The notes under the pieces are model-generated. The model saw nothing but the letters and a program-made list of their open reading frames with translations, had not been told where the DNA came from and did no database searches. DNA of 64,000 nt, taken from contig PUQB01000011.1 in NCBI GenBank assembly GCA_003024785.1, positions 124,001-188,000 of the forward strand, read 5' to 3'. Source of the DNA: Selaginella tamariscina (lineage: Eukaryota; Streptophyta; Lycopodiopsida; Selaginellales; Selaginellaceae). The position numbers and the translations under genes were made by a program. This document shows positions 48,326 to 58,589 of the stretch, piece after piece (position 1 is the stretch's first letter; each line of letters begins with the position of its first letter).

Positions 48326-49225
48326 GGGATGGTTAAATAAATCTCGCCACCCTTCCCAGTCCCCTCCATTGGTATGCTGTAAACCTTCTACGTCTCAGAC
48401 AGAAACGTTTGGGATTGGTCCAACTCACCAATGGAGGAAAAAGGGAAGGGTGGGGAGATTCATTTCTCCAACAGGCATTGAAGACTCGGCGGGATTAATC
48501 CCGCCGCCCAGGGCCTTCACTCGATCCCTATGCGGCGAGATTAATCCAGCCGGATGCCAATTCCCTGCGCGGAATCGGGCGGGATTAATCCCGCCGCCTA
48601 GGCACTTCAGGCAGGCCAATGGCGGCGGGATAAATCCCGCCCGATTCCGCGCAGGGCATGCGTACGCGGCGGGATTAATCCTGCCCACCATGTAAGGGAT
48701 GGTGAAATTAATCCCACCACCCTTCTCAGTTCCCTCCATTGGTATTTTGTAAACCTTCTCCGTCTCAGACAGAGTTAGTCGGGATTGATTCAACATACCA
48801 ATGGGGTAATGAAGGTTCGAAGATTAATCTCGCCACCGGGTAATAAAGGTTCGGAGGCTAATCCCGCCGCCCTCTCGTAAATCATGCGCTCACACATATA
48901 TATTGGCTGCGGCATTTTTGAACAGGGATGGGTGGGGGCGGGATTAATCCCGCCGCCCAGGGAATTCACGCAGGACATGAACAGCGGGATTAATCCCGCC
49001 GCCCTCCGCGAAGGGCATGAGCGTGGGATTAATCCCCATGGCCTGCGTGAGGGGCCTCGGCGGCGGGATTAATCCCGCCGCCCATTCCCTGTAAATGCCC
49101 TGCGCGGAATCCGGCGGGATTAATCCCGCCCATTAGAACCTTCACACAGGCCATTGCCGGCGAGATAAATCCCGCCGCATTCCGCGCAGGGCATGGATGA
49201 GCGGCGGGATTAATCCCGCCGCCGA
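48326..49225. repeat. Palindrome cluster 1, right part
   Basis: Perfect GGCGGGATTAATCCCGCC copies start at 48488, 48578, 48937, 49062, 49113 and 49203, with near copies at about 48624, 48668, 48982 and 49161. Frames through the repeat read GGINPA or AGLIPP on either strand and are by-products of the palindrome. A block of about 115 bases (48326-48440) is repeated at 48690-48805, and each copy carries CCATTGGTAT...ACCAATGG inverted ends. Confidence 0.9.
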
Positions 49226-49234
49226 GGCCCCTCA

Positions 49235-49790
49235 CGTGTGTACATAGGTATATAAATGTGTGTATATGTATATCGTGTGTATGCGTGTGAGCGAAACAAA
49301 TAAAATCATACAGATAAACAAACACACACACACACATATATATATACACAGGAGTGTGCGTGTGTGTGCAAAAGATAAAAACTAATAAATAAATAAAATT
49401 ATACAGATAAACACACACATATATATGTGTGTATATAGATATATAATCTATAGAGAAAGAGAGAGAGTCTGTGAATATATAGCATATATATAAACTAGTG
49501 TTGTATGTATGTATATATGTATATAGGTATATATATATGTGTATATGTATATTGTGTGTATGCGTGTGTGAGCGAAACAAATAAAATCATACAGATAAAC
49601 AAACACACACACACACATATACATACACAGGAGTGTGCGTGTGTGTGCGAGAGATAAACTAATAAATAAATAAAATTATACAGAAAAACACACACATATA
49701 TATATGTGTGTATATAGATATATAACCCATATGAATATATAAGCATATATATAAACTAGTGTTGTATACTATTTGTTAATATGCATTGAT

Positions 49791-49827
<37 letters not shown>

Positions 49828-49894
49828 AAAGCAGTGCGCGTGTGTGTGGGAGAGATAGATCAATAAAAAAAATTTACAGATACTGGTACACATA

Positions 49895-49972
<78 letters not shown>

Positions 49973-50250
49973 AAGCAAGATCAATAAAAAAAAATTTACA
50001 GATACTGGTACACATAATATATGTATGTATATATGTATATAGGTATAATATATATATGTGTATATGTATATCGTGTGTATGCGTGTGTGAGCGAAACAAA
50101 TAAAATCATACAGATAAACAACACACACCCACACACACATATACATACACAGGAGTGTGCGTGTGTGTGCAAGAGATAAAACTAATAAATAAAATTATAC
50201 GCACACTCCTATACATAATACATACATACACACACACACACACACAGATC
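49235..50250. repeat. TG/CA and TA satellite with a higher-order unit
   Basis: Three copies of a complex unit (about 49.25-49.45, 49.54-49.73 and 50.05-50.2 kb) contain GAGCGAAACAAATAAAATC, ACAGGAGTGTGCGTGTG and AATAAATAAAATTATAC. They are separated by pure TG, CA and TA runs, the longest TG run being near 49915-49970. Long frames here are low-complexity artefacts. Confidence 0.85.
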
Positions 50251-50254
50251 TCAC

Positions 50255-50400
50255 CTGTGTGCACAGCCGCCGCCGCCGATTTCACAGCCGCGCCTCTTGA
50301 AACCCTAAGAATATACCTAAACCCTAAAGGAATTAAATATATATATCAACCCTAATAGAATATTCCTTCTGAGAATATACTTAAACCCTAAAAAGAATAA
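50255..50400 (-). other. Possible noncoding first exon of the ParB-methyltransferase gene
   Basis: On the minus strand a GC-richer stretch with GGCGGCGGCGGCTG ends CACACAG/GTGAGA, a good 5' splice site. It contains TTAGGGTTT boxes like those in plant promoters and leaders. If used, the first intron would hold palindrome cluster 1. There is no transcript evidence; this is a guess from splice-site quality and position. Confidence 0.2.
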
Positions 50401-50630
50401 AATATAGATTCGCCCTAAACGAATATTCTTTCATTATATTATTAGCGCGTGCGTGTGCGTGGGTGTATCACATACACCTCAAAAATATAAATCATGCAGG
50501 GATTTAACATGTGTGTGTCCATGAGAGTGTTAAAGTTTCATGTGTATCAATACATACATACACATTGCATATATTAATACACATAATATATACACACGTG
50601 TATACACACAGACATACACACATATTACAT

Positions 50631-50660
50631 GGGTTTAGGGTTTAGGGTTTAGGGTTTTGG
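50631..50660 (+). repeat. Interstitial telomere-type repeat
   Basis: Just over three units of TTTAGGG, the usual plant telomere sequence, lie within a repeat-rich tract. They could be a telo-box cluster or a scar of repair. Confidence 0.85.
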
Positions 50661-51010
50661 ATTTAGGATGGATCATGCATGGTGTGTATGTATGAGAGAA
50701 GAGAGAGTGTTGAAAAATTATTTTTGTACACATTGCATATATTAGTACACATATATACTTACACATATTATACACAGATATACATACATAGTATATGAGA
50801 GAAGAGAGACAGTACATATTATGGATCATGCATGGTGTGTATTACACACAGACATACATACATATTAGTACATAATATTAGAGAGACCGAGTACATATTA
50901 TAGATCATGCATGGTGTGTATGTTTGAGAGAAGAGAGACAGTACATATTAACATGGATCATGCATGGTGTGTATGTATGAGAGAAGACAGAAAGTACACA
51001 TATATACATA
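50660..51010. repeat. Minisatellite, ATGGATCATGCATGGTGTG type
   Basis: A unit of roughly 50 bases, GGATCATGCATGGTGTGTATG followed by a GAGAGAAGAGAGACAGTACAT-like part, recurs about four times (near 50669, 50822, 50903 and 50954). TA and CA runs separate the units. Confidence 0.75.
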
Positions 51011-51092
51011 CAGAGTACACATATATACATGCACACGTGTATACACACAGACATACATACATATTACATGAGTAAATTCATTGTGTTACATA

Positions 51093-51122
51093 TTAGGGTT
51101 TAGGGTTTAGGGTTTAGGGTTT
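51093..51122 (+). repeat. Second interstitial telomere-type repeat
   Basis: Four TTTAGGG units in the same orientation as the block at 50631. Confidence 0.85.
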
Positions 51123-51377
51123 GCTCCCAACAAGCTTAATATAAATATTACACATGTAAATTCAATGTGTTACATACAGTCACACAGATTGAGTACATAT
51201 ATCATACATGCGTTGAACATGATGTTTTCAATAAAGAAGCAACCTATTTCTTCAGTTTGGTTTAGGGTTGTGCATGTGTGTGCATATGTGTTTTTGTAAG
51301 TTCTTGTAATGCGTGTGTAAATTTATGATTGTGTTTATATATGTGTGCAAAACAAACATCGAATAATTAAGAAAATA

Positions 51378-51806
51378 AAATTAATAAACACACTAGGAAC
51401 ATATTTTAAATTATACATAATAATATATGATTTTATCTAATATATAGCCATATATAGTTTTAATAATATATATTAATTTAATATTGATAAAAAGGTTTAA
51501 CATTGAAATATTCTTGAAATAATAAGAAATTAATTGAGAAAATCCCATTAATATATACAAATGTAAATTAAGTACTCAAATAATTAACTAAATTAATTAT
51601 CATAATCATGTTTAATATTGGAATATTCTTGGAATAATAAGAAAATAATAAAGAATATCCCATTAATATAAAGAAGATTAATTACTCAAGTAATTAAGGA
51701 AATGATATTAATATATATATTATTAAAACTATATATGACTATATATTAGATAAAATGATGTATTATTATGTATAATTTAAAATATGTTCATAGTGTGTAT
51801 TAATTT
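51378..51806. repeat. Large AT-rich foldback with arms of about 95 bases
   Basis: The left arm (51378-51473) and right arm (about 51713-51806) are near-perfect reverse complements, including AACATATTTTAAATTATAC and TCTAATATATAG. Between and beyond the arms is a tandem unit (TTTAATATTGGAATATTC ... AAAATCCCATTAATAT) that recurs to about 52040. The shape is that of a MITE-like or foldback element; no duplicated target site could be fixed. Confidence 0.7.
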
Positions 51807-52370
51807 AATATTGATAATAAGGTTTAACACATGAATATTCTTGAAATAATAACAAATTAATTGAGAAAATCCCATTAATATATACAAATGTAGAATAATT
51901 ACTGCAATAATTAAGAACAAGACTAATTTAATTATGATAATCAGGTTTAATATTAGAATATTCTTCAAATATTAATAAAATATTAAAGAATATCCCATTG
52001 ATACTAGGAAATGAAAACTAAATACTCGAGTAATTAAGAAAATAATAATAAACAGACTATGAATATATTTTAAATGATACATAATATATCAATTTATTTA
52101 TTGTATAAGTATATATTTATATATATATATAATATAAATATACTTGAATACTAAGAATGTAGAATATAGTCTAAAATTTCGTAATATTAAACAGCTTGAA
52201 TCACTTGAATAACATTAAATGCAATTTTAAAATACTCATTGGAACTGGAGAGTATATATGTCAGAGTGTCGGATATTTGTGTCAACTCATCTTAAATTTT
52301 ATTTTCTGTTCTTTTTAAAAAATTTGAATTTCTGACATATGTATTGTCGGTCTGACATGTAAATTTGAAA

Positions 52371-52549
52371 ATGCATTTAATTTCCCACTCAAATTCAGAT
52401 CTGGTTCTTTCTCCGGCAAGGGTTTCTTCATTTCTGTATTTTTCACTCTTTAGATCTTCTTTTTTCTTCATAGTGATCATCTCAGGAGCGAGATTAAATT
52501 GGGTGCTATTCTTTATAGGAAAGCACGGCGCCTTCAGTGCTGTTTACAA
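52371..52549 (+). other. Possible first exon of the DUF7869-type gene
   Basis: This stretch is less AT-rich than its surroundings and ends CTGTTTACAA/GTAAGTATT, a strong 5' splice site. The next strong 3' site in phase with the gene is GTGCAG/GACAATATG at 53683. Reading from the ATG at 52371 does not stay in frame across that junction, so it would be a leader exon. It would place palindrome cluster 2 inside intron 1. Confidence 0.3.
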
Positions 52550-52719
52550 GTAAGTATTATAAACAAATTTAAAAATACTTATTAAGATTCACTCTCTTAC
52601 ATTCTCTCTTAAAATTACAATTTAGGGGTTTAGAAATGCATTAGGATTATAATATATTCCGTTAGGGATTTATCACGTTTAAATATCCTTTTAACTTAAT
52701 ATTCTAGGTTAACCGGGGC

Positions 52720-53536
52720 GGCGGGATTAATCCGGCCATTTCTTTTTCGCCTCTTTGAAGAAGTGGCGGGATTAATCCCGCCACCATCTCCCGGGCAATG
52801 CTTCTCCGCCACTGAAAAAGAGTGGCGGGATTAATCCCGTCGATAACCTTCTCAACTGATGAAGAGTTACCAGAATTTATTAGAAAGAGTTGTCGGCGGG
52901 ATTAATCCCGCCAACCATTTTAGGAGGCAGGGAAGGGGTGGCGGGATTAATCTCGCCACCACTTCCCTGTTTTAAAGATTTGGGGACAGGATTTATCCCG
53001 AGATCTCTTTGAAATCATAGTTTTGGAGAGAGTTATGTGCGGGTTTAATCCCGCCACCCATTCCCCGTCGTAAGAATTGTGGGCGGGATTAATCCCGCCT
53101 TGGACTCCCTCCGACAAGGAAGAGCCGGCGGGATTAATCCCGCCGCCTCTTCCTCCGACGAGGAAGGGAGTCCGGCGGGATTAATCCCGCCGACTCTCTC
53201 CGGCGAGGATGAGTCGGCGGGATTAATCCCGCCGGCTCTTCCTTGTCGGAGGGAGTCGGCGGGATTAATCCCGCCGACTCTCTCCGAGGGGAGTCGGCGG
53301 CGGGATTAATCCCGCCGGACTCCCTTCCTCGTCGGAGAGAGTCGGCGGGATTAATCCCGCCGGACTCCCCCGAAGGAAGAGGCGGCGGGATTAATCCCGC
53401 CGGCTCTTCCTTGTCGGAGGGAGTCCAAGGCGGGATTAATCCCGCCGACTCTCTCCGAAGGGGTTGAGTCGGCGGCGGGATTAATCCCGCCGACCGTTCC
53501 TCGTCGGAGGGATTCGTGGGCGGGATTAATCCCGCC
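52720..53536. repeat. Palindrome cluster 2
   Basis: Perfect GGCGGGATTAATCCCGCC copies start at 52765, 52895, 53082, 53127, 53174, 53216, 53258, 53299, 53344, 53384, 53429, 53474 and 53519, with diverged ones at 52720, 52824, 52940 and 53037. From 53082 the spacing is regular at 40-47 bases. The intervening sequences are variants of one another in either orientation (TCTTCCTTGTCGGAGGGAG and its complement), so the tract can fold extensively. It ends about 155 bases before the start codon of the DUF7869-type gene. Confidence 0.92.
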
Positions 53537-53690
53537 CATCAGTTGTATTAATCAAACATGAGATATTATCTCTAAACATAATTATGTATTATTGCATATG
53601 CATATTATTAAGTAACCGTAATTCAGATTTCTTAAAAATATTGCATAAACAGATATCATAAATAATACAATTATTTATGTGCAGGACAAT

Positions 53691-56600
53691 ATGTTTAATA
53701 CTGGAGATAAAGTATGTCTTCTTCGGAACAACGAGATAGTTGGCACTGGAACTGTGGAAGTTCGAGATAATAATGCATCATGTCACAATATTTCCCAAGG
53801 ATCTTGTGTGTACGTATGGGTGAACACCATTTACAAGCATGTTGAGGTTCTGGGAATGGAATTTGAGGAGGGTTCTCCTGTATTGTGGAATTTGGATGAA
53901 GTCAAGGCTGACACAAATATGCAGAGTCACAAACAAATAGTAGCACGAGTTTACCAGATGATGGCTTGCCTGCTGTATGGATGAGGTGATTCTCTTTCTT
54001 CGTGAGATTGAAGTCGGAAGAGGCATCATCACAGCTATAAATCCAATGGAAGCAGTGTCAGAAGAGAAACTAGGGTCCGACTTCGTGGGTGTAGTTGTGA
54101 CAGAGGTTTCACCTAATGGCACATTGTATCCTGGATCCCTCGTGAGGTGGCGAACATCTGAATTAAGACGGCAAGATGGTTCAACATATTCTGGGTTGGA
54201 TTTCAATAATAACAACCCGGAAGAACAACTCATATTTGAAGAGGTTCCTTGCATTGGTCCTATTGTAAGAAAAAGGCGATTCATGGGTTGTAGATCTTCC
54301 CCTGCAAGTTTCAGCAAGAGGGTAAAGATGGATCCTACATCTTCCGAAAGTGTTACGAGCATTTCCACGATTGACTGTTGCAAGAAGAAGTGTTGTCAGA
54401 TGGCAGACCGGAATGAAATTACCCAATGTAGACATGTCTTTCGTATGCTCACCCAAAAGCAAAGGCATGAGTTTGTATATGCTGCACTAACTGGGTGTAT
54501 TGATGGAATGGCCTCGGACACAGGTTATCAGAGTACATCCATGGTATTTAATAAGGTGGCCATCTGCTTCAAAGCTTGGTACAGTATATACGGGATCCCA
54601 AAGACCACGTTCTACCGTCGGAGGGATGAGTGGCTAGATGGAGCGCGAACCTCAGTTCATGGGAACACTGGCTTGGTCAAAACCCGCTCTCACATCATGG
54701 CAGCCATAGAGATACTCAAGGCTTTTGTGGAAGCAAATGCAGACAGGATGCCTCACAAATGCCGAACCACAAATGCAGGGGTCAGGGAAAATCTCAAGGT
54801 TTTACCTTCAATCTACACTCAATTGAAACTGTGTGAACATGTGAACAAGTGCCTCAGTTTGATGGGGCTCCAAGCAATCTGCACTGGTACCTTCAACAAC
54901 ATATGGAATACTCATTTTAAGGATGTGGAGATTGCAAAACACTCTAGCTTTTCTAAGTGTGACACTTGTACATCATTGAAGGCTGCAGAGGCTTGTGCAA
55001 AAACCTTGGTGGAGATCACTACCATTCAAAGGAAGATGGAGGCCCACATGATTGCACAACAAACTTGTCGGTCTCAGTACTATGCACACCGCATGCTTTC
55101 TGTGTCACGCCCATCAGAGTACCTGTGCTTGATCCATGACAAGATGGATCATTCAAAGACCAGCATTCCAAAGCTCTTTGCAACACCAAAGTGCCTTGGA
55201 AATGTCATGAAACTTCCGATTTCTTTAACAGGTGTGCTAACACATGGACACGGTTGTGAGTCATATGGACACTTTTCACTTCCACATTGGTCTAGCGACT
55301 CCAATTTCACTATTGGGTCGTTAGCCATGTGTTTCAGAAACCTTGAAGCCCACTCACAGACAAGTCCTATCAGTGATCTCAAAGTGAAGAAACAACACCT
55401 TCAACCTTTACATAATGCTCTCATGAACACGTCTGCACTTGAGGCTACTTGGGAATATGAGAGGCATTGTCAGCAACCTGCACAAAAAACAGATGGCCCT
55501 GTTGAGAGTTCAGGTTCAGTGGAGGGATCTAGCTCAAATAGTGTACATGTGTCCTCAACATCAAATAAGCTTCCTCGTCATTTGCTTTTACAGATGGATA
55601 ATTGTGCAGGCGAGAACAAAAATAGGTAAATCATTTTACTTAAGGGTTTCTCAAGCTCATACTTACTTTTATTTTCTAGATATGTGCTAGCATACTTGTC
55701 AATGCTTGTTGCCAAAGGTGTGTTTGAAACAATCACGCTCAGTTTCCTTATGGTTGGTCACACTCATGAAGATATTGATGCGTTCTTCAGCAAGGTCTCC
55801 AACTCTACAAAAAGGACAAGTGCACTTACCTTACCGCATATGATGAATCTTTTTGAAAATTGCATCTCCAAAAAAAGTTGTGCTTTGCTTGTGACTGAGG
55901 TGCCAGACTTCAAAAAATTTCTCAAGGAGTATATAAAAGAAGGGAGTGATTCTTTAGTTGGTCACCTTGTGCCGCTACAATTCTTTTTCTCCATACGAGA
56001 TGGTATACCTATTATGCAGTACAAGTTACGGCCATCAGAGCAGGAGTGGTTACCGAAAGAGGGCTTAATGCTCTTCAAAAGTGGAGAGGATGGAAAGCCA
56101 CTTCTCCCAGAAGGACAACCAGACCCTATTCCATTGAGTGCCCAGCTCAAGGAACAAGAGGTTATTATTGATGGCATCAAAAAATATGTGGCATGGGTTC
56201 AAAAATCGATGCCAAAGAATTCTGATAAGGCAACTGGTTACTCAGAACTATATAAGCATGTGGTCAACTATTGGGAGACTGTTGTTCGAGAGTTGGAAGG
56301 GCCTACTGTCACAAGTACAGAATTGCAACACCCTTTCTGGCCTAAAACAAGGTGGCGAGAGGAGATTGAAATGACATCACTGAGCACAGACGACATAGAA
56401 GCCAGTAGTGATGTGGAAGTGCAAACCCCACACTTTGTTGGACAAAGGAACCAAAAACCTAAAGCATACTTTGATTGCTGCAAGGATCTTCAAAAACTAA
56501 TGATGGTTCTCATTACTCCAGATGCGTCATATAATCAGCCTATTTGGATGGGTCAAATTATCGACACACCTGAAGTAATCACAAAAAATAGTATTGTTAA

Positions 56601-56808
56601 GGTTGCATGGTTCAAACCACAAAAAAGGCGACACGAGAAGGAGAGCGAAAGATATAATGGATGCCTAGAGAAAACATGGTCTCCCAATCAAAAAGACCCA
56701 GCATGTTTTATAAATGTTAAATCCATTCGATATGGGTGGATGTCAAGAAGCGTTGATAAAGTCACGATTAACAAAACTGCAAGGGAATGTATGTTTTCTG
56801 AAGCTTAA
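53691..56808 (+). CDS. DUF8039-like / DUF7869-type DDE transposase-like protein, spliced
   Basis: The ATG at 53691 follows a 3' splice site at 53683. The first segment (to about 53980) reads GDKVCLLRNNEIVGTGTVEV...VYVWVNTIYKHVEVLG, like the DUF8039 domain of plant transposon proteins. A change of frame near 53970 leads to a 550-codon frame (53977-55625). A 54-base intron (55626-55679) joins it in phase to the last exon, with stop TAA at 56806-56808. Features in order are GRGIITAINPM, a cysteine-rich patch CCKKKCC, a CDTC...C site, and three acidic clusters fitting an RNase-H fold: HDKMDH (about 55137), QMDNCAGENKNR (about 55591, across the intron) and GHTHEDIDAFF (about 55757). The last two are hallmarks of DUF7869 proteins, abundant in plants and likely transposase-derived. 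It looks nearly whole; the frame change may be an unseen small intron or one lesion. Confidence 0.75.
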
Positions 56809-57285
56809 AGCAATTACAAAATTATAAAATATCATATATTTAATATTCATAATTATTATAAACTCTTTAATAATAGTACCAAATTGTATACTTAACTATA
56901 TAAATTTAAAAAATGATATGGAAGATTGACTATATTATTATAGGATTTTATATATATATTATTACTACTACAAATTTTTAATTAATAATGTTATATTTAA
57001 ATATTAATATTTTAATAACAACATCAATATTTATATAATGTACCTCTTATGCTCTTCCTTAATTGTTATATTAGGCAATATATTATATAATTTAATACAT
57101 TCTACTTTTATAATGTTATTAATTTTTGTTCAATGAATGCTATAATTTATTAAAGGGTAGAATACAAAATAGAATATTCTAAAGAATATTCTCTTTTCAA
57201 ACATATATTCTAAAGAATATTCCTTTAATATTAGAAAATGCTAATTAAATAGCTAAAATTGCTAATTATTAGGAAATGGGACTAT
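56809..57285. other. AT-rich spacer without a gene
   Basis: It holds AT runs and three AGAATATTCT-type palindromes near 57165-57225, and nothing coding. It separates the DUF7869-type gene from the hAT remnant. Confidence 0.5.
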
Positions 57286-57289
57286 AGCC

Positions 57290-58368
57290 ATGCCCATTTT
57301 AGTTACAACTTGCATCTTTGGTGAACTTCCATGGATGGTAATGCTTCTGGAGCGAGGAAAGGCTTTGGTGAGCTTCATCAGGAACCACTCTCATATGGTG
57401 GCACTATTGGCGGAGTTTACTCACAAGCAAATGCTGCGCTATTGTGATACGCGGTTTGGTTACAATTTCATTATGATGGAGAGGCTAGTAGAGCTTCGGG
57501 AAGCTCTACAACAGATGTTTGTATGACCTGCATACAAAGCAAGACCTGAGTCGAAGACGAGAGCAAGCAAAGACAGTTATGAAACTGTTTTTGATGATCA
57601 TTTTTGGGAACAGGTTAAGGACATGTTAGAGGTGTCCAAGGATGTTATGCTGCTACTTCGTCTTGTGGATGGTGATATACCTGCGATTGGAAAAATATAT
57701 GAGTGTATGAACAGGTTGGATGCAAGTTTAGAGGAAGGACAGTCGGATTATGGCAGGTACATGGAACTTCATCAGATCATGTCTAACCGGTGGCATGAGT
57801 ATCACTCGCTCATGCACTCGGTGGCATATATGTTGGACCCCGAGTTTCAAGAGCATGAAAAACATGCCAATAGAGAAGTCATGAAGGATTGGAATGCTTA
57901 TTTGTCGGCCATGTTACATCTAGTGAGAGGGACGTGATACGGGATGAGCTTTTAACTTACAGGAGGATAGGAGGCATTTTCAAATCGATTGATGCTAAGG
58001 CTGATCGCACTAGGAAGGGAGCTGTACGTTGGTGGGAGGACTATGGTTATGAAATTCCAGCTCTTCAGAAGTTGGCCATTCGAGTTCTAAGTCAGGCATG
58101 CTCATCATCCTCGGTGGAGAGACTGTTTAGCACTTTCGAGCATGTGTCTTCAAAGAAGAGGAACATACTTACTGTGGATAGGACAGCAGATCTGGTTTTT
58201 GTGGCTTGCAATAGCAAGTTGTTAACTTGCAAAAATGACTGTGACTACGACAAGTTTGTGAGCTACAAAGTACTAGAGACAGTTCCTCATCCGGAAGACG
58301 AGCTTGAGTCAGGAGAGGAAGAGGAAGATGGAGACAATGTTGAAGATTGTGAGGTTGAGGATGTTTGA
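57290..58368 (+). pseudogene. hAT-family transposase remnant (DUF659 tail plus dimerisation domain)
   Basis: The first segment (57290-57526) reads like the end of DUF659, FGELPWMVMLLERGKALVSFIRNH and LRYCDTRFGYNFIMMERL. The middle (57623-57937) continues the hAT core. The end (57889-58368) carries the C-terminal dimerisation signature LAIRVLSQACSSSSVERLFSTF followed by SSKKRN and an acidic tail. A stop at 57524-57526 and a frame change near 57930 separate the parts, and the N-terminal BED finger is absent, so it is a decayed copy. Members of this family cut and paste DNA leaving 8-base duplications; no ends were found here. Confidence 0.8.
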
Positions 58369-58439
58369 TTAGTTATATATAATAAAAAAGTAGCATATTT
58401 CTAGAATTAAAATTAGAATATTCTTAAAATATTCACTAG

Positions 58440-58545
58440 AATATTCGTGAGCCATTCGTGTTCCGTGTTCGTGTTCTGTGGTCGGGTTCTTGAAATCTAA
58501 GGCTCGTGTTCGTGTTCCGTGTTCGTGTTCGTAACTATGTGGGGG
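58440..58545. repeat. Short minisatellite GTGTTCGTGTTCC
   Basis: Units of TTCGTGTTCCGTG and TTCGTGTTC recur five or six times in a little over 100 bases directly 3' of the hAT remnant. It has no coding sense. Confidence 0.7.
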
Positions 58546-58589
58546 TGAGCCTTGTGAGTGGGCATAGAAGGCTGCCACTTCGCCGTCAT

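Larger units (their letters stand above)
39257..48330 (-). mobile_element. Young Gypsy element F (Tat-like), both LTRs and target duplication
   Basis: The element is 39262-48325, flanked by GGGAT at 39257-39261 and 48326-48330. On the minus strand it has the 5' LTR 47780-48325, PBS-like TGGCGACCACGGAGGGA just inside, and gag (about 47.6-45.5 kb). The gag has zinc knuckles CTKCNNPGHTVEEC, CQICGKEGHVARNC and CYTCGETGHISREC. Protease lies around 45.3 kb (MLLGRPWL), RT at 44.8-44.05 kb (YSFMDGFSGYNQV, VFMDDF), RNase H at 43.9-43.5 kb and integrase at 43.3-42.0 kb. An extra coding region (42.0-39.85 kb) and a polypurine tract at 39824-39840 precede the 3' LTR 39262-39823. LTR substitutions by eye are about 1%, apart from short indels. 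It is broken in several places but is the youngest element here. Confidence 0.92.

Noticed and set aside
49029-50103. Open frames rich in THTH, VCVC or IYIY
   Set aside because: They are direct readings of TG, CA and TA simple repeats.
52720-53536. CRISPR-like array, because of an 18-base repeat spaced about every 45 bases
   Set aside because: The host is eukaryotic, the repeat is a perfect palindrome, the separators are variants of one another rather than unique, and no cas-like gene is present.
52720-53536. E2F or K50-homeodomain binding arrays (GGCGGGA, GGATTA)
   Set aside because: GGCGGGAT lacks the AA of the E2F consensus and the homeodomain idea has no plant precedent known to me; half-site likeness in a palindrome this GC-rich is weak evidence.
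48425-53539. Open frames reading GGINPA or AGLIPP repeats through the palindrome clusters
   Set aside because: They arise on both strands because the repeat is palindromic and free of stops in two frames; no start context or homologue supports translation.
53679-53691. An earlier start codon for the DUF7869-type gene upstream of 53691
   Set aside because: The bases before 53684 form a 3' splice site (ATGTGCAG), so they are better read as intron; the ATG at 53691 is the first good start in the exon.
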